Assembly (NCBI GenBank): GCA_002371335.1
Contig: DFHP01000048.1
Location: 1-9,336 of the forward strand
Direction: 5' to 3'
Source of the DNA: Eubacterium sp. UBA3720
Lineage (GTDB): Bacteria > Bacillota > Clostridia > Lachnospirales > Lachnospiraceae
Length of the DNA stretch: 9,336 nt
The notes beneath the pieces were generated by a model. That model ran no database searches, was not told the origin of the DNA, and saw only the letters and a program-made list of their open reading frames with translations. Below are positions 1-6,078 of this stretch, piece by piece. The number at the start of each line of letters is the position of its first letter. The stretch's first letter is position 1. The translations under genes and the position numbers were made by a program.

Positions 1-22
1 CTCCCAGCTGAGCTAAGACCCC
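1..22 (-). tRNA. 5' end of a tRNA gene (truncated by window edge), possibly tRNA-Ala
   Basis: Read on the minus strand, the first 22 bases give a 7-base acceptor arm GGGGTCT, the invariant T8 and A9, a D-stem GCTC and the start of the D-loop AGCTGGGA. This is the standard opening of a bacterial tRNA. The anticodon lies outside the window, so the identity is not visible. Alanine is a guess from the GGGG start and the AGCTGGGAG D-loop; other tRNAs with similar 5' halves, such as Val, are not excluded. A perfect promoter lies 30 bases upstream, so this gene probably heads a tRNA or rRNA/tRNA transcript running left out of the window. Confidence 0.85.
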
Positions 23-51
23 GCATTTGCTTTCCCGCAACTCGCTCAATA

Positions 52-80
52 ATAATATCATCCAAAACCTTGCTTGTCAA
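52..80 (-). promoter_or_regulatory. Strong sigma-A promoter for the tRNA gene
   Basis: On the minus strand a perfect -35 box TTGACA (75-80) is separated by exactly 17 bases from a -10 box TATTAT (52-57), five of six matches to consensus. The predicted start of transcription is near position 45. This leaves a leader of about 20-25 bases before the mature tRNA 5' end at 22, which RNase P would remove. Such near-consensus promoters are typical of stable RNA genes. Confidence 0.9.
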
Positions 81-115
81 CTCATTTTTTCATTCTTTTT
101 AGCGTATTTATAACT

Positions 116-141
116 CCATTTTATGATCCCGTCATAAATGG
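116..141. repeat. Inverted repeat (10-bp arms, 5-base loop) between patatin gene and tRNA promoter
   Basis: On the plus strand CCATTTTATGA is followed by TCCCG and then TCATAAATGG. The arms pair over 10 bp with one bulged base. No U-run follows on either strand, so it is not a standard terminator. The loop and arm bases GATCCCG (125-131) are also complementary to CGGGATC at 166-172, so two alternative foldings exist. Function is unknown; an operator upstream of the tRNA promoter or a decayed terminator are possible. Confidence 0.45.
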
Positions 142-172
142 ATTCCGTCCGTTATCTCCCCGCTCCGGGATC

Positions 173-237
173 AAAAAACGCGCCGCTTCTATTTTCAATC
201 GCGGTCTCTGATCGCGCGCGAGTTGCGCGACGCGCTT
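173..237 (-). terminator. Possible branched intrinsic terminator after the patatin-like gene
   Basis: In the minus-strand transcript AAGCGCGTCGC (237-227) can pair with GCGGCGCG plus the first Us (186 down to 176), giving an 11-bp GC-rich stem with two G-U pairs. It is followed directly by six Us (178-173). The enclosed 40 bases contain further CGCGC-type self-complementarity, so the element would be branched and larger than a simple terminator. It lies 40 bases after the patatin stop codon and before the tRNA promoter, where a terminator is expected. The large loop lowers confidence. Confidence 0.45.
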
Positions 238-277
238 GTGCGTCTTCCTGTGCGCAGCTCTGCGATCCGCCGGAGGC

Positions 278-1159
278 TCAACTCAGATGGGAGATTGAAA
301 GATACTCTTTCAGCGCGTCAAGCCGTCCTGTCATGATATTACGTCCTGTTTCATAGACCCGTATCAGTTCTCCGGGATCCCGTTCTGTGGGAGCTATGTT
401 GAGTTCCGCCGCCGGTCGGATGACAAAAATCTCCCCTTTCTCCTCTTTTCGTTTTATATACTCTACTGTTTTATTGTATCGGATGTGTCTGGTCTCCATT
501 GCTTTGACAGCGTTCGGGTATTTCCGAAGAGCCGCTTTCAGTACCGGCATGAGTCTGCTTTTTTCTTTTATGTATTCATAGGAGCGGGTCAGAACTACGA
601 CATTTTTGTGATAGCCTTTATATTCCATGAAACGCAGAGGTATTGAATCAGACATACCGCCGTCCAGCAGGCTCATATCCCGGATCTTTACGGGCCTTGA
701 AGCGATCGGCATGGATGCTGACGCTCTGAACCAGTCCATATCTTCTCCGCCTCCGGTCTTACACTTATGATAGACAGCTTTTCCCGTGTCCAGATCTGTG
801 GCGACCGCATAAAATTCCATAGGATTATTCCTGAATGTAACCATATCAAAAATATCCAGTTCATAAGGAAGCTTATTATAGCAAAAGTCCGTGCCAAACA
901 TATCTCCGGTCAGCAGAAGGGAACGAATACTGCAATATCTCCACTCATTGCAGAAACGTAAATTATAGCGTATTGCCCTTCCGATCTGTTTCGATTTCAG
1001 ATTACATCCAAACACCGCGCCTGCTGATACGCCGGCCGCGCCGTCAAACGTGATACCATTTTCCATCATTACATCCAGCACGCCGCCGGTAAACATTCCG
1101 CGCATGGCGCCGCCCTCAAGGACGATGCCGGTTTTTGTTTTTTCCGTATTCTCAATCAT
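278..1159 (-). CDS. Patatin-like acyl hydrolase (YjjU-type, with C-terminal DUF6363-like region)
   Basis: This 293-residue protein is a serine acyl hydrolase/phospholipase of the patatin fold. The oxyanion-hole motif EGGAMRG lies at residues 15-21, the nucleophile elbow GVSAG at 43-47 (Ser45), and the partner aspartate in DGG at 166-168 (Asp166); together these give the Ser-Asp dyad. Residues from about 195 to 290 (RHIRYNKT, VIRPAAELNI) resemble the DUF6363 tail of bacterial YjjU-like patatins; that match is from memory. There is no signal peptide or membrane segment, so it should be cytoplasmic and may act on membrane lipids or acyl esters; the real substrate is unknown. The ATG at 1159 has GGAG 8 bases upstream, and an in-frame stop immediately precedes it. 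It lies 88 bases after mutY with no clear promoter, so it is probably co-transcribed. General class is confident; physiological role is not. Confidence 0.9.
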   Translation of the reverse strand: MIENTEKTKTGIVLEGGAMRGMFTGGVLDVMMENGITFDGAAGVSAGAVFGCNLKSKQIGRAIRYNLRFCNEWRYCSIRSLLLTGDMFGTDFCYNKLPYELDIFDMVTFRNNPMEFYAVATDLDTGKAVYHKCKTGGGEDMDWFRASASMPIASRPVKIRDMSLLDGGMSDSIPLRFMEYKGYHKNVVVLTRSYEYIKEKSRLMPVLKAALRKYPNAVKAMETRHIRYNKTVEYIKRKEEKGEIFVIRPAAELNIAPTERDPGELIRVYETGRNIMTGRLDALKEYLSISHLS

Positions 1160-1185
1160 TTTTCATACTCCGTTTTTAATTCCAT
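1156..1185 (-). other. Possible 9-codon ORF overlapping the patatin start (ATGA)
   Basis: An ATG at 1185 has AGGA 8 bases upstream (1194-1197) and opens a nine-codon frame, MELKTEYEK, whose TGA overlaps the patatin ATG in the arrangement ATGA. The patatin ribosome binding site lies inside this small frame, so it could couple translation. The frame is also open further upstream across the whole mutY-patatin gap without an obvious better start. It may be chance. Confidence 0.25.
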
Positions 1186-1247
1186 CAAATATTTCCTGAT
1201 GTTATTTCTGCCCGTTATCGCGCGCTGCAGCTTTCTGATCGATCCCC

Positions 1248-2327
1248 TTATCTGACGTATTCCTGATATATCGCGAAAGCCGATGGGACGGAATACGTGT
1301 CCTTTATTTCCTCCGGCGCCGCCATAAATATTTCTTCCTTTGACCGTCCTTCCGGCGCTTCCCGCAGTTCATCCGCAAAGATCTCATAGCCGATCATTTC
1401 CCACTCTTTATGAGTGAAGATATGACGTCCCTCCGGAAGCCTGCGGATACGCAGAGGATGGAATCCAAGCGTCTGCACATATCCAAGAGCAGCGTTCTCA
1501 TCCAGATGCCCTTCGGTATTAGGAAATTCATAAAGCCCTGCCAGAAGTCCTTTGGCCGGACGTTTTCTGAGAGCGGCCCTTCCCTCATGCCAGATGACAA
1601 AGACTGTGTATTTTTCTTTCTTCCTTGCCTTTTTCTCCGGCATCACCGGAAGCTCCATCTCCTTTCCGCGGCGGTGAGCTTCGCAAAAAGACGCCCACGG
1701 GCATTTTCCGCAAAGAGGCGTACTGTTTGGCAGACAGACGCCGGCTCCGAGATCCATCAGTGCCTGGTTCAGATCGCCGGCCCTGCCGTTTTCCCCGCCG
1801 CCCATCAGCTGCAGAAAATACTCCTCTGCCGCTTTTTTTGCCGCATCCGTTTTTATATTTTCATCGTAAAAACAGATCCTTGCAAAAATACGGAGAAGAT
1901 TTCCGTCTACAGCGGGAACTTTTTCTCCGAAAGCAATGGACGCGATCGCAGCGGAAGTATAGGGGCCGATCCCGGACAGCTTTATGAGCTCTTCAGATGA
2001 CTCCGGCATTCTGCCATCATGGTTTTCCATGATATCGACCGCGGCTTTGTGCAGATTCCTGACTCTGCTGTAATAGCCCAGTCCTTCCCAGAGTTTCATA
2101 TATTGATCCTCGGATGCTTCCGCAAGCGCTTTTATATCCGGAAGCTCCTGCATGAAACGAAGGTAGTGTCCGCGCACAGCCTCCACTCTCGTCTGCTGAA
2201 GCATGATTTCCGAGACCCATGTCTGATACGGCGACGGATCGTTTCTCCAGGGCAGATCTCTTTTATTAAGATCGTACCATTGAAGAAGCAGCTCTGCCAT
2301 TCTTCTCATTTCTTGTCTCACTCCCAT
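1248..2327 (-). CDS. mutY: A/G-specific adenine DNA glycosylase MutY
   Basis: MutY removes adenine mispaired with 8-oxoguanine in base excision repair. The 359 residues cover the full family length. The catalytic Glu40 sits in SEIMLQQT, the helix-hairpin-helix in LIKLSGIGPYT (114-124, with Ser where Pro is usual), and the catalytic Asp141 in VDGN. The [4Fe-4S] ligands are Cys198, 206, 209 and 215; the C-x7-C spacing of the first pair is, from memory, common in clostridial homologues. The C-terminal Nudix-like domain (about 240-350) has RPAKGLLAGLYEFP and FTH at 304-306, equivalent to the FSH loop that reads 8-oxoG. The ATG at 2327 has no ribosome binding site. ATG 2309 has GGGAG 11 bases upstream and gives the more usual N-terminus MRRMAELLLQWY, so it (or ATG 2298-2300) is likely the true start. 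It is separated from purD by a terminator and appears to have its own promoter. Confidence 0.97.
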   Translation of the reverse strand: MGVRQEMRRMAELLLQWYDLNKRDLPWRNDPSPYQTWVSEIMLQQTRVEAVRGHYLRFMQELPDIKALAEASEDQYMKLWEGLGYYSRVRNLHKAAVDIMENHDGRMPESSEELIKLSGIGPYTSAAIASIAFGEKVPAVDGNLLRIFARICFYDENIKTDAAKKAAEEYFLQLMGGGENGRAGDLNQALMDLGAGVCLPNSTPLCGKCPWASFCEAHRRGKEMELPVMPEKKARKKEKYTVFVIWHEGRAALRKRPAKGLLAGLYEFPNTEGHLDENAALGYVQTLGFHPLRIRRLPEGRHIFTHKEWEMIGYEIFADELREAPEGRSKEEIFMAAPEEIKDTYSVPSAFAIYQEYVR

Positions 2328-2363
2328 AAAAACGCATAGGTAATTGTGAGATTTCGGGTGATA

Positions 2364-2392
2364 AAATTATGTGAACGATTGAATGCTCACAA
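2364..2392 (-). promoter_or_regulatory. Possible mutY promoter with an overlapping dyad
   Basis: On the minus strand TTGTGA (2387-2392) could be the -35 box, with TAATTT (2364-2369, 17-base spacer) or the better-matching CATAAT (2366-2371, 15-base spacer) as -10. The same bases form an imperfect dyad at 2370-2391, TGTGAAC-8 bases-GCTCACA on the plus strand, pairing in 6 of 7 positions. A third half-site, TTGTGAG, lies at 2344-2350. The dyad between -35 and -10 suggests a repressor site, but no known regulator is recognised. Confidence 0.35.
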
Positions 2393-2425
2393 ATTTTTTT
2401 CCACCCCGGATTTACTCAACTACCT

Positions 2426-2465
2426 AAAAGACGGACATAGCGCAGGAGCACCATGTCCGTCTTTT
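2426..2465 (-). terminator. Intrinsic terminator of the purine operon
   Basis: Immediately after the purD stop codon, AAAGACGGACAT (2427-2438) is perfectly complementary to ATGTCCGTCTTT (2453-2464), a 12-bp stem with a 14-base loop. In the minus-strand transcript the 3' arm ends in four Us preceded by GUC, and the 5' side has an A-run, as expected for an intrinsic terminator. The longer T-run on the plus strand would let it stop transcription in that direction too. It separates purE-M-N-D from mutY. Confidence 0.85.
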
Positions 2466-3740
2466 TTATGCCTCGTCGATTGCTTTTCCGATGTCGTGTC
2501 GATAATATTTATTTCCAAAATCGATCCAATCCACAGCCTTATATGCGTTGGCTCTGGCCTGCTTCAGATCGCTTCCGAGGGCTGTTACGCCAAGGACACG
2601 TCCGCCGTTCGTGACGATCTCGCCCTTGTCATTGAACTTGCTTCCTGCATGGAATACGTAGTATCCGTCTTTGTCTTTGAAGTTTTCAAATCCTGTGATC
2701 GGGAAACCTTTTTCGTAGGCTACCGGATAGCCTTCGCTCGCAAGAACTACACAGACACATGCGTCTTTCTTAAATTTAAGGTCTATCTGATCCAGTGTTC
2801 CGTCGATGCATGCTTCCATGACTTCGATAATATCATTTTCCATTCTCGGAAGTACTACCTGAGCTTCCGGATCGCCGAAGCGGCAGTTGTATTCCAGCAC
2901 CTTCGGACCATCCTCTGTCAGCATCAGACCAAAGAAAATAACTCCTTTGAACGGACGTCCCTCGGCAGCCATCGCATCTACAGTCGGCTGGAAAATGTTC
3001 TTCTGGCAATACTCGTCGATCTCATCCGTATAGAATGGCGTAGGAGAGAAATTTCCCATTCCTCCGGTGTTCAGGCCCTGATCTCCGTCAAGAGCTCTCT
3101 TATGATCCTGGGCGGAAGCCATTGTCTTTACGATCTTTCCATCTACAAATGAAAGTACCGAAACTTCACGTCCTGTCATAAACTCTTCGATGACCATCTT
3201 GTCGCCGGCGGTTCCGAATTTTTTATCTTCCATGATCTCCTTCACGCCGGCCTTTGCCTCCTCCGGCGTATTGCAGATCAGAACTCCTTTTCCCAGAGCC
3301 AGACCGTCCGCCTTCAGAACGATCGGAAACCTGGCTGTTTCCAGATAATCCAGCGCGCTCTTTGCGTCATAAAATGTTTCATACGCAGCCGTCGGGATAT
3401 TGTATTTTTTCATCAGATCCTTGGAAAAGGCTTTTGATCCTTCCAGGATGGCCGCATTTTTTGCCGGACCAAACACACGGAGGCCTTCCTTCTCAAAGAC
3501 ATCTACGATACCTCCGACCAGCGGATCATCCATTCCGACGATCGTCAGATCGATCTTTTTCTCTTTCGCAAAATCCGCAAGCCTGTCAAATTCCATTGCG
3601 CCGATCGGAACACACTCGGCATATTCGGAAATGCCCGCATTGCCCGGCGCACAGTATATTTTATCAGCTTTCGGGCTCTGAGCAACTTTCCATGCAATGG
3701 CATGCTCGCGGCCGCCGCTTCCGATAATCAGAATCTTCAT
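2466..3740 (-). CDS. purD: Phosphoribosylamine--glycine ligase (GAR synthetase)
   Basis: PurD joins 5-phosphoribosylamine and glycine with ATP to make GAR, step 2 of IMP synthesis, in the cytoplasm. The 424 residues match the usual length. Motifs in order are GSGGREHA at 7-14 (nucleotide-binding N-domain), the ATP-grasp segment LKADGLALGKG at 142-152, the AQDHKR and NTGGMG segments at 210-215 and 224-229, and EYNCRFGDPE at 283-292, which carries the metal-binding Glu and Asn. The C-domain is complete. ATG 3740 follows the purN stop by 4 bases and its ribosome binding site GAAAGG lies within the last purN codons, so translation is probably coupled. It is the last gene of the operon, followed by a strong terminator. 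Confidence 0.98.
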   Translation of the reverse strand: MKILIIGSGGREHAIAWKVAQSPKADKIYCAPGNAGISEYAECVPIGAMEFDRLADFAKEKKIDLTIVGMDDPLVGGIVDVFEKEGLRVFGPAKNAAILEGSKAFSKDLMKKYNIPTAAYETFYDAKSALDYLETARFPIVLKADGLALGKGVLICNTPEEAKAGVKEIMEDKKFGTAGDKMVIEEFMTGREVSVLSFVDGKIVKTMASAQDHKRALDGDQGLNTGGMGNFSPTPFYTDEIDEYCQKNIFQPTVDAMAAEGRPFKGVIFFGLMLTEDGPKVLEYNCRFGDPEAQVVLPRMENDIIEVMEACIDGTLDQIDLKFKKDACVCVVLASEGYPVAYEKGFPITGFENFKDKDGYYVFHAGSKFNDKGEIVTNGGRVLGVTALGSDLKQARANAYKAVDWIDFGNKYYRHDIGKAIDEA

Positions 3741-3744
3741 TTTT

Positions 3745-4377
3745 TTACCTTTCTTTTTCTATATGTACCTTGCCGTTTTCTACAGATACACGGCCTTCTG
3801 CGATCAGTGAGATCGCTTTTGGCATGATCACCCACTCTGCCTGCTCCATAACGCGCCGCTGCAGTATCTCTGGAGTATCTCCCTCCTCCACGTCCACAGC
3901 CTTCTGCAGAATGATCGGCCCTGAGTCTGTGCCCGCGTCAACGAAATGAACCGTTGCGCCGGTGACCTTTACGCCGCGTTCCAGCACGCTCTCATGGACC
4001 TTAAGGCCATAGTAGCCTGTGCCGCAGAATGACGGTATCAGCGCCGGATGGATATTGATGATCTTATTAGGGTAGGCGTTGACCATTTTTTCCGGAATTA
4101 TCACAAGACATCCCGCCAGAACTATCAGATCCACCCCGTATGAATTGATCGTTTCCAGAAGCGCATCGTTGAAATCCGCTCTTTTTTCAAAACTTTTCGG
4201 AGATATCACCAGCGCTTCGATCCCGTGCTTTTTCGCGCGTTCAAGCGCTTTCACTCCGGGATTGTTGCTGATGACTACGGCGATTTCCGCATTTTTTATG
4301 GTCCCGTTATCTATAGCATCGATGATCGCCTGCAGATTTGTTCCTCCGCCGGAAACCAGAACAGCCATTTTTAACAT
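3745..4377 (-). CDS. purN: Phosphoribosylglycinamide formyltransferase (GAR transformylase, folate-dependent)
   Basis: PurN transfers the formyl group of 10-formyltetrahydrofolate to GAR, giving FGAR, step 3 of IMP synthesis. The 210 residues are the normal length. VSGGGTNLQA at the N-terminus (8-17) binds the phosphate of GAR. The catalytic triad is visible as Asn108 and His110 in INIHPAL and Asp151 in TDSGP. The ATG at 4377 overlaps the purM stop by 7 bases (ATGTTAA). A GGGAG lies 7 bases upstream, which favours this start over the internal ATG three codons later. The overlap with purM and the 4-base gap to purD indicate one transcript. Confidence 0.98.
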   Translation of the reverse strand: MLKMAVLVSGGGTNLQAIIDAIDNGTIKNAEIAVVISNNPGVKALERAKKHGIEALVISPKSFEKRADFNDALLETINSYGVDLIVLAGCLVIIPEKMVNAYPNKIINIHPALIPSFCGTGYYGLKVHESVLERGVKVTGATVHFVDAGTDSGPIILQKAVDVEEGDTPEILQRRVMEQAEWVIMPKAISLIAEGRVSVENGKVHIEKER

Positions 4378-5402
4378 AAATCGACTCCCTTTTCTCCGGC
4401 TTTGATCACGCCGATCTGATAAGGATACTCGCCCGCTGCCTTGATAGCTTTCTTCGCTGCGGCTGCATCTTCCGGTGCTACGGCAAGTACCATTCCGATA
4501 CCCATATTAAAGGTGTTATACATCATCTGCTCTTCGATTTCTCCGCTTTCCCGGATCATGTCAAAGATCTTCGGGATCGGATAACTGTCTTTCCTGATCT
4601 CGGCGCGGGTTCCTTCCTTCAGCATTCTCGGAACATTTTCATAGAATCCGCCGCCTGTGATATGACTGCATGCTTTGATCTTGATGCCGGCTTCTTTGAT
4701 GGCTTTGAGGGCTTTGACATAGATCTTTGTCGGAGCAAGGAGCGCGTCGCCGAGCTTTGCGTCAAGCTCTTCATAATACACGTTCATAGCCTCCGGCGTC
4801 ATGTCAAATACTTTTCTTACCAGCGAGAATCCGTTGCTGTGTACGCCCGAGGATGCCATGCCGATCAGCACGTCGCCTTCCTGCAGATCCTGTCCCGTGA
4901 TCATGTCCTTCTGATCCACGATACCAACGGCAAATCCTGCCAGATCATACTCGTCCAGCGGATAAAAGCCCGGCATCTCCGCAGTCTCTCCGCCTACCAG
5001 AGAGGCACCTGCCATGACGCATCCGTCTGCAACGCCTTTCACTATCTCGGCGATCTTTTCCGGGAAATTCTTTCCGCATGCTATGTAGTCCAGAAAGAAC
5101 AGCGGTTCTCCGCCGGAGCATGCAATATCATTTACGCACATGGCCACACAGTCAATTCCGATCGTGTCATGTTTGTCCATAAGGAAAGCCAGCTTCAGCT
5201 TTGTGCCGACGCCATCCGTGCCGGAAAGAAGCGTTGGTTTTTCCATGTCCTTGAACTTTTCAATAGAGAATGCGCCTGCAAATCCGCCAAGTCCGCCAAG
5301 CATTTCAGGACGGACCGTGTTTTTTACGTGCTCTTTCATGAGCTCTACTGATTTATATCCGGCCTCGATATCGACGCCTGCGCTCTTATAATCCATAGCC
5401 AT
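4371..5402 (-). CDS. purM: Phosphoribosylformylglycinamidine cyclo-ligase (AIR synthetase)
   Basis: PurM closes the imidazole ring: FGAM plus ATP gives AIR, step 5 of IMP synthesis and the substrate for PurE encoded just upstream. The 343 residues are full length. Family motifs are SGTDGVGTKLK at 60-70, GIDCVAMCVNDI at 82-93 and GGETAEMPGFY at 137-147, with SSGVHSNGFSLVR further on; these line the ATP/substrate site of this PurM/SelD/ThiL-type fold. ATG 5402 has a perfect AGGAG 8 bases upstream (5411-5415). An ATG two codons later is less well placed. It lies 35 bases after purE and overlaps purN. Confidence 0.98.
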   Translation of the reverse strand: MAMDYKSAGVDIEAGYKSVELMKEHVKNTVRPEMLGGLGGFAGAFSIEKFKDMEKPTLLSGTDGVGTKLKLAFLMDKHDTIGIDCVAMCVNDIACSGGEPLFFLDYIACGKNFPEKIAEIVKGVADGCVMAGASLVGGETAEMPGFYPLDEYDLAGFAVGIVDQKDMITGQDLQEGDVLIGMASSGVHSNGFSLVRKVFDMTPEAMNVYYEELDAKLGDALLAPTKIYVKALKAIKEAGIKIKACSHITGGGFYENVPRMLKEGTRAEIRKDSYPIPKIFDMIRESGEIEEQMMYNTFNMGIGMVLAVAPEDAAAAKKAIKAAGEYPYQIGVIKAGEKGVDLC

Positions 5403-5437
5403 AATAAATTCTCCTGTTCAAAAGCTGTTGTTTACCG

Positions 5438-5944
5438 TTACTTTTTATAATTTTTATATCCTGTTTCCTGAAGCTTCGCGTCCTTTGCAGCCACCTGTTC
5501 TTTCAGCTCAGCCGCATATGCTTTGACCTTGCCAAGCAGCTCCGGATCGGAGACCGCCAGGATCTTTGCCGCAAGTATTCCCGCGTTTGCTCCGCCGTTT
5601 ATGGCCACTGTGGCTACCGGAATGCCGGAAGGCATCTGGACGATGGAATACAGAGAGTCTCTTCCGCCAAGGGAAGTTGTGTGCATCGGAATGCCGATGA
5701 CAGGCATCGGGAAAATCGCGGCGCACATGCCGGGCAGATGAGCTGCCATTCCGGCTCCTGCGATGATCACCTTAAAGCCCTTTTCCTCGGCTGTCTTTGC
5801 GTATTCAAAAAATACATCCGGCTCTCTGTGCGCGGAAATGATCGTCATCTCATAATCAATGCCGAATTTTTCCAGCATGTCTGCCGCCTTTGCCATGACG
5901 GGCATATCAGAATCGCTTCCCATAACAATGCCTACTTTTGCCAT
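5438..5944 (-). CDS. purE: N5-carboxyaminoimidazole ribonucleotide mutase / AIR carboxylase catalytic subunit
   Basis: PurE makes CAIR, step 6 of IMP synthesis. The 168 residues match the usual size of the octameric enzyme. The phosphate-binding MGSDSDM is at 8-14, the catalytic His39 in SAHR at 37-40, and the flexible loop AGAGMAAHLPGM at 62-73. TTSLGGRDSL and QMPSGIPVATVAI follow. AAHLPGM resembles class I PurE, which uses N5-CAIR made by PurK, yet no purK is adjacent; either purK is elsewhere or the enzyme uses AIR and CO2 directly. ATG 5944 has GGGAGG 8 bases upstream (5953-5958). It is the first gene of the operon, 92 bases downstream of its promoter -10 box. Confidence 0.97.
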   Translation of the reverse strand: MAKVGIVMGSDSDMPVMAKAADMLEKFGIDYEMTIISAHREPDVFFEYAKTAEEKGFKVIIAGAGMAAHLPGMCAAIFPMPVIGIPMHTTSLGGRDSLYSIVQMPSGIPVATVAINGGANAGILAAKILAVSDPELLGKVKAYAAELKEQVAAKDAKLQETGYKNYKK

Positions 5945-5994
5945 ACTCTCTTCCTCCCGTATAGTTTAGTCTGAATGTGTATTTTGTTTTTATC

Positions 5995-6024
5995 GAATCA
6001 CCTGAACCGGTGACGAATGGATTC
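5995..6024 (-). promoter_or_regulatory. Hairpin in the 5' leader of the purine operon
   Basis: The roughly 85-base purE leader contains GGTGA/TCACC arms (6009-6013 with 5998-6002, 6-base loop) and a competing pairing of GAATC/GATTC (6020-6024 with 5995-5999). The two cannot form fully together because they share bases 5998-5999. There is no U-run and none of the conserved purine-riboswitch joining sequences, so it is neither a clear attenuator nor a known riboswitch. It may be an operator or an mRNA 5' stabiliser, or may be chance. Confidence 0.3.
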
Positions 6025-6035
6025 TTGACCGAAAA

Positions 6036-6064
6036 ATTATCTCACAACTGCTGGTGTAAAGCAA
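6036..6064 (-). promoter_or_regulatory. Sigma-A promoter of the purE-M-N-D operon
   Basis: On the minus strand TTGCTT (6059-6064) is a -35 box separated by exactly 17 bases from GATAAT (6036-6041), five of six matches to the -10 consensus. It starts 15 bases after the aminopeptidase stop codon, and transcription should begin near 6029. TTGTGAGAT overlaps the -10 box; the same nine bases occur in the region upstream of mutY. Confidence 0.8.
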
Positions 6065-6078
6065 TTTGTTTTTTTGAT

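Noticed and set aside
1410..2000. 196-codon plus-strand open frame
   Set aside because: It is antisense to mutY and its composition is unlike a real protein.
2346..3152. 268-codon plus-strand open frame
   Set aside because: It is antisense to purD, and its ATG lies in the mutY-purD gap without a ribosome binding site. The purD motifs on the other strand are complete.
5945..6035. Purine riboswitch upstream of purE
   Set aside because: The conserved three-way-junction sequences are absent, and no terminator or anti-terminator pair is visible.
6029..6037. CCGAAAAAT resembling a Bacillus PurBox (CCGAACAAT) near the purE promoter
   Set aside because: One mismatch at a core position and no second inverted box at the required spacing, so PurR control is not supported.
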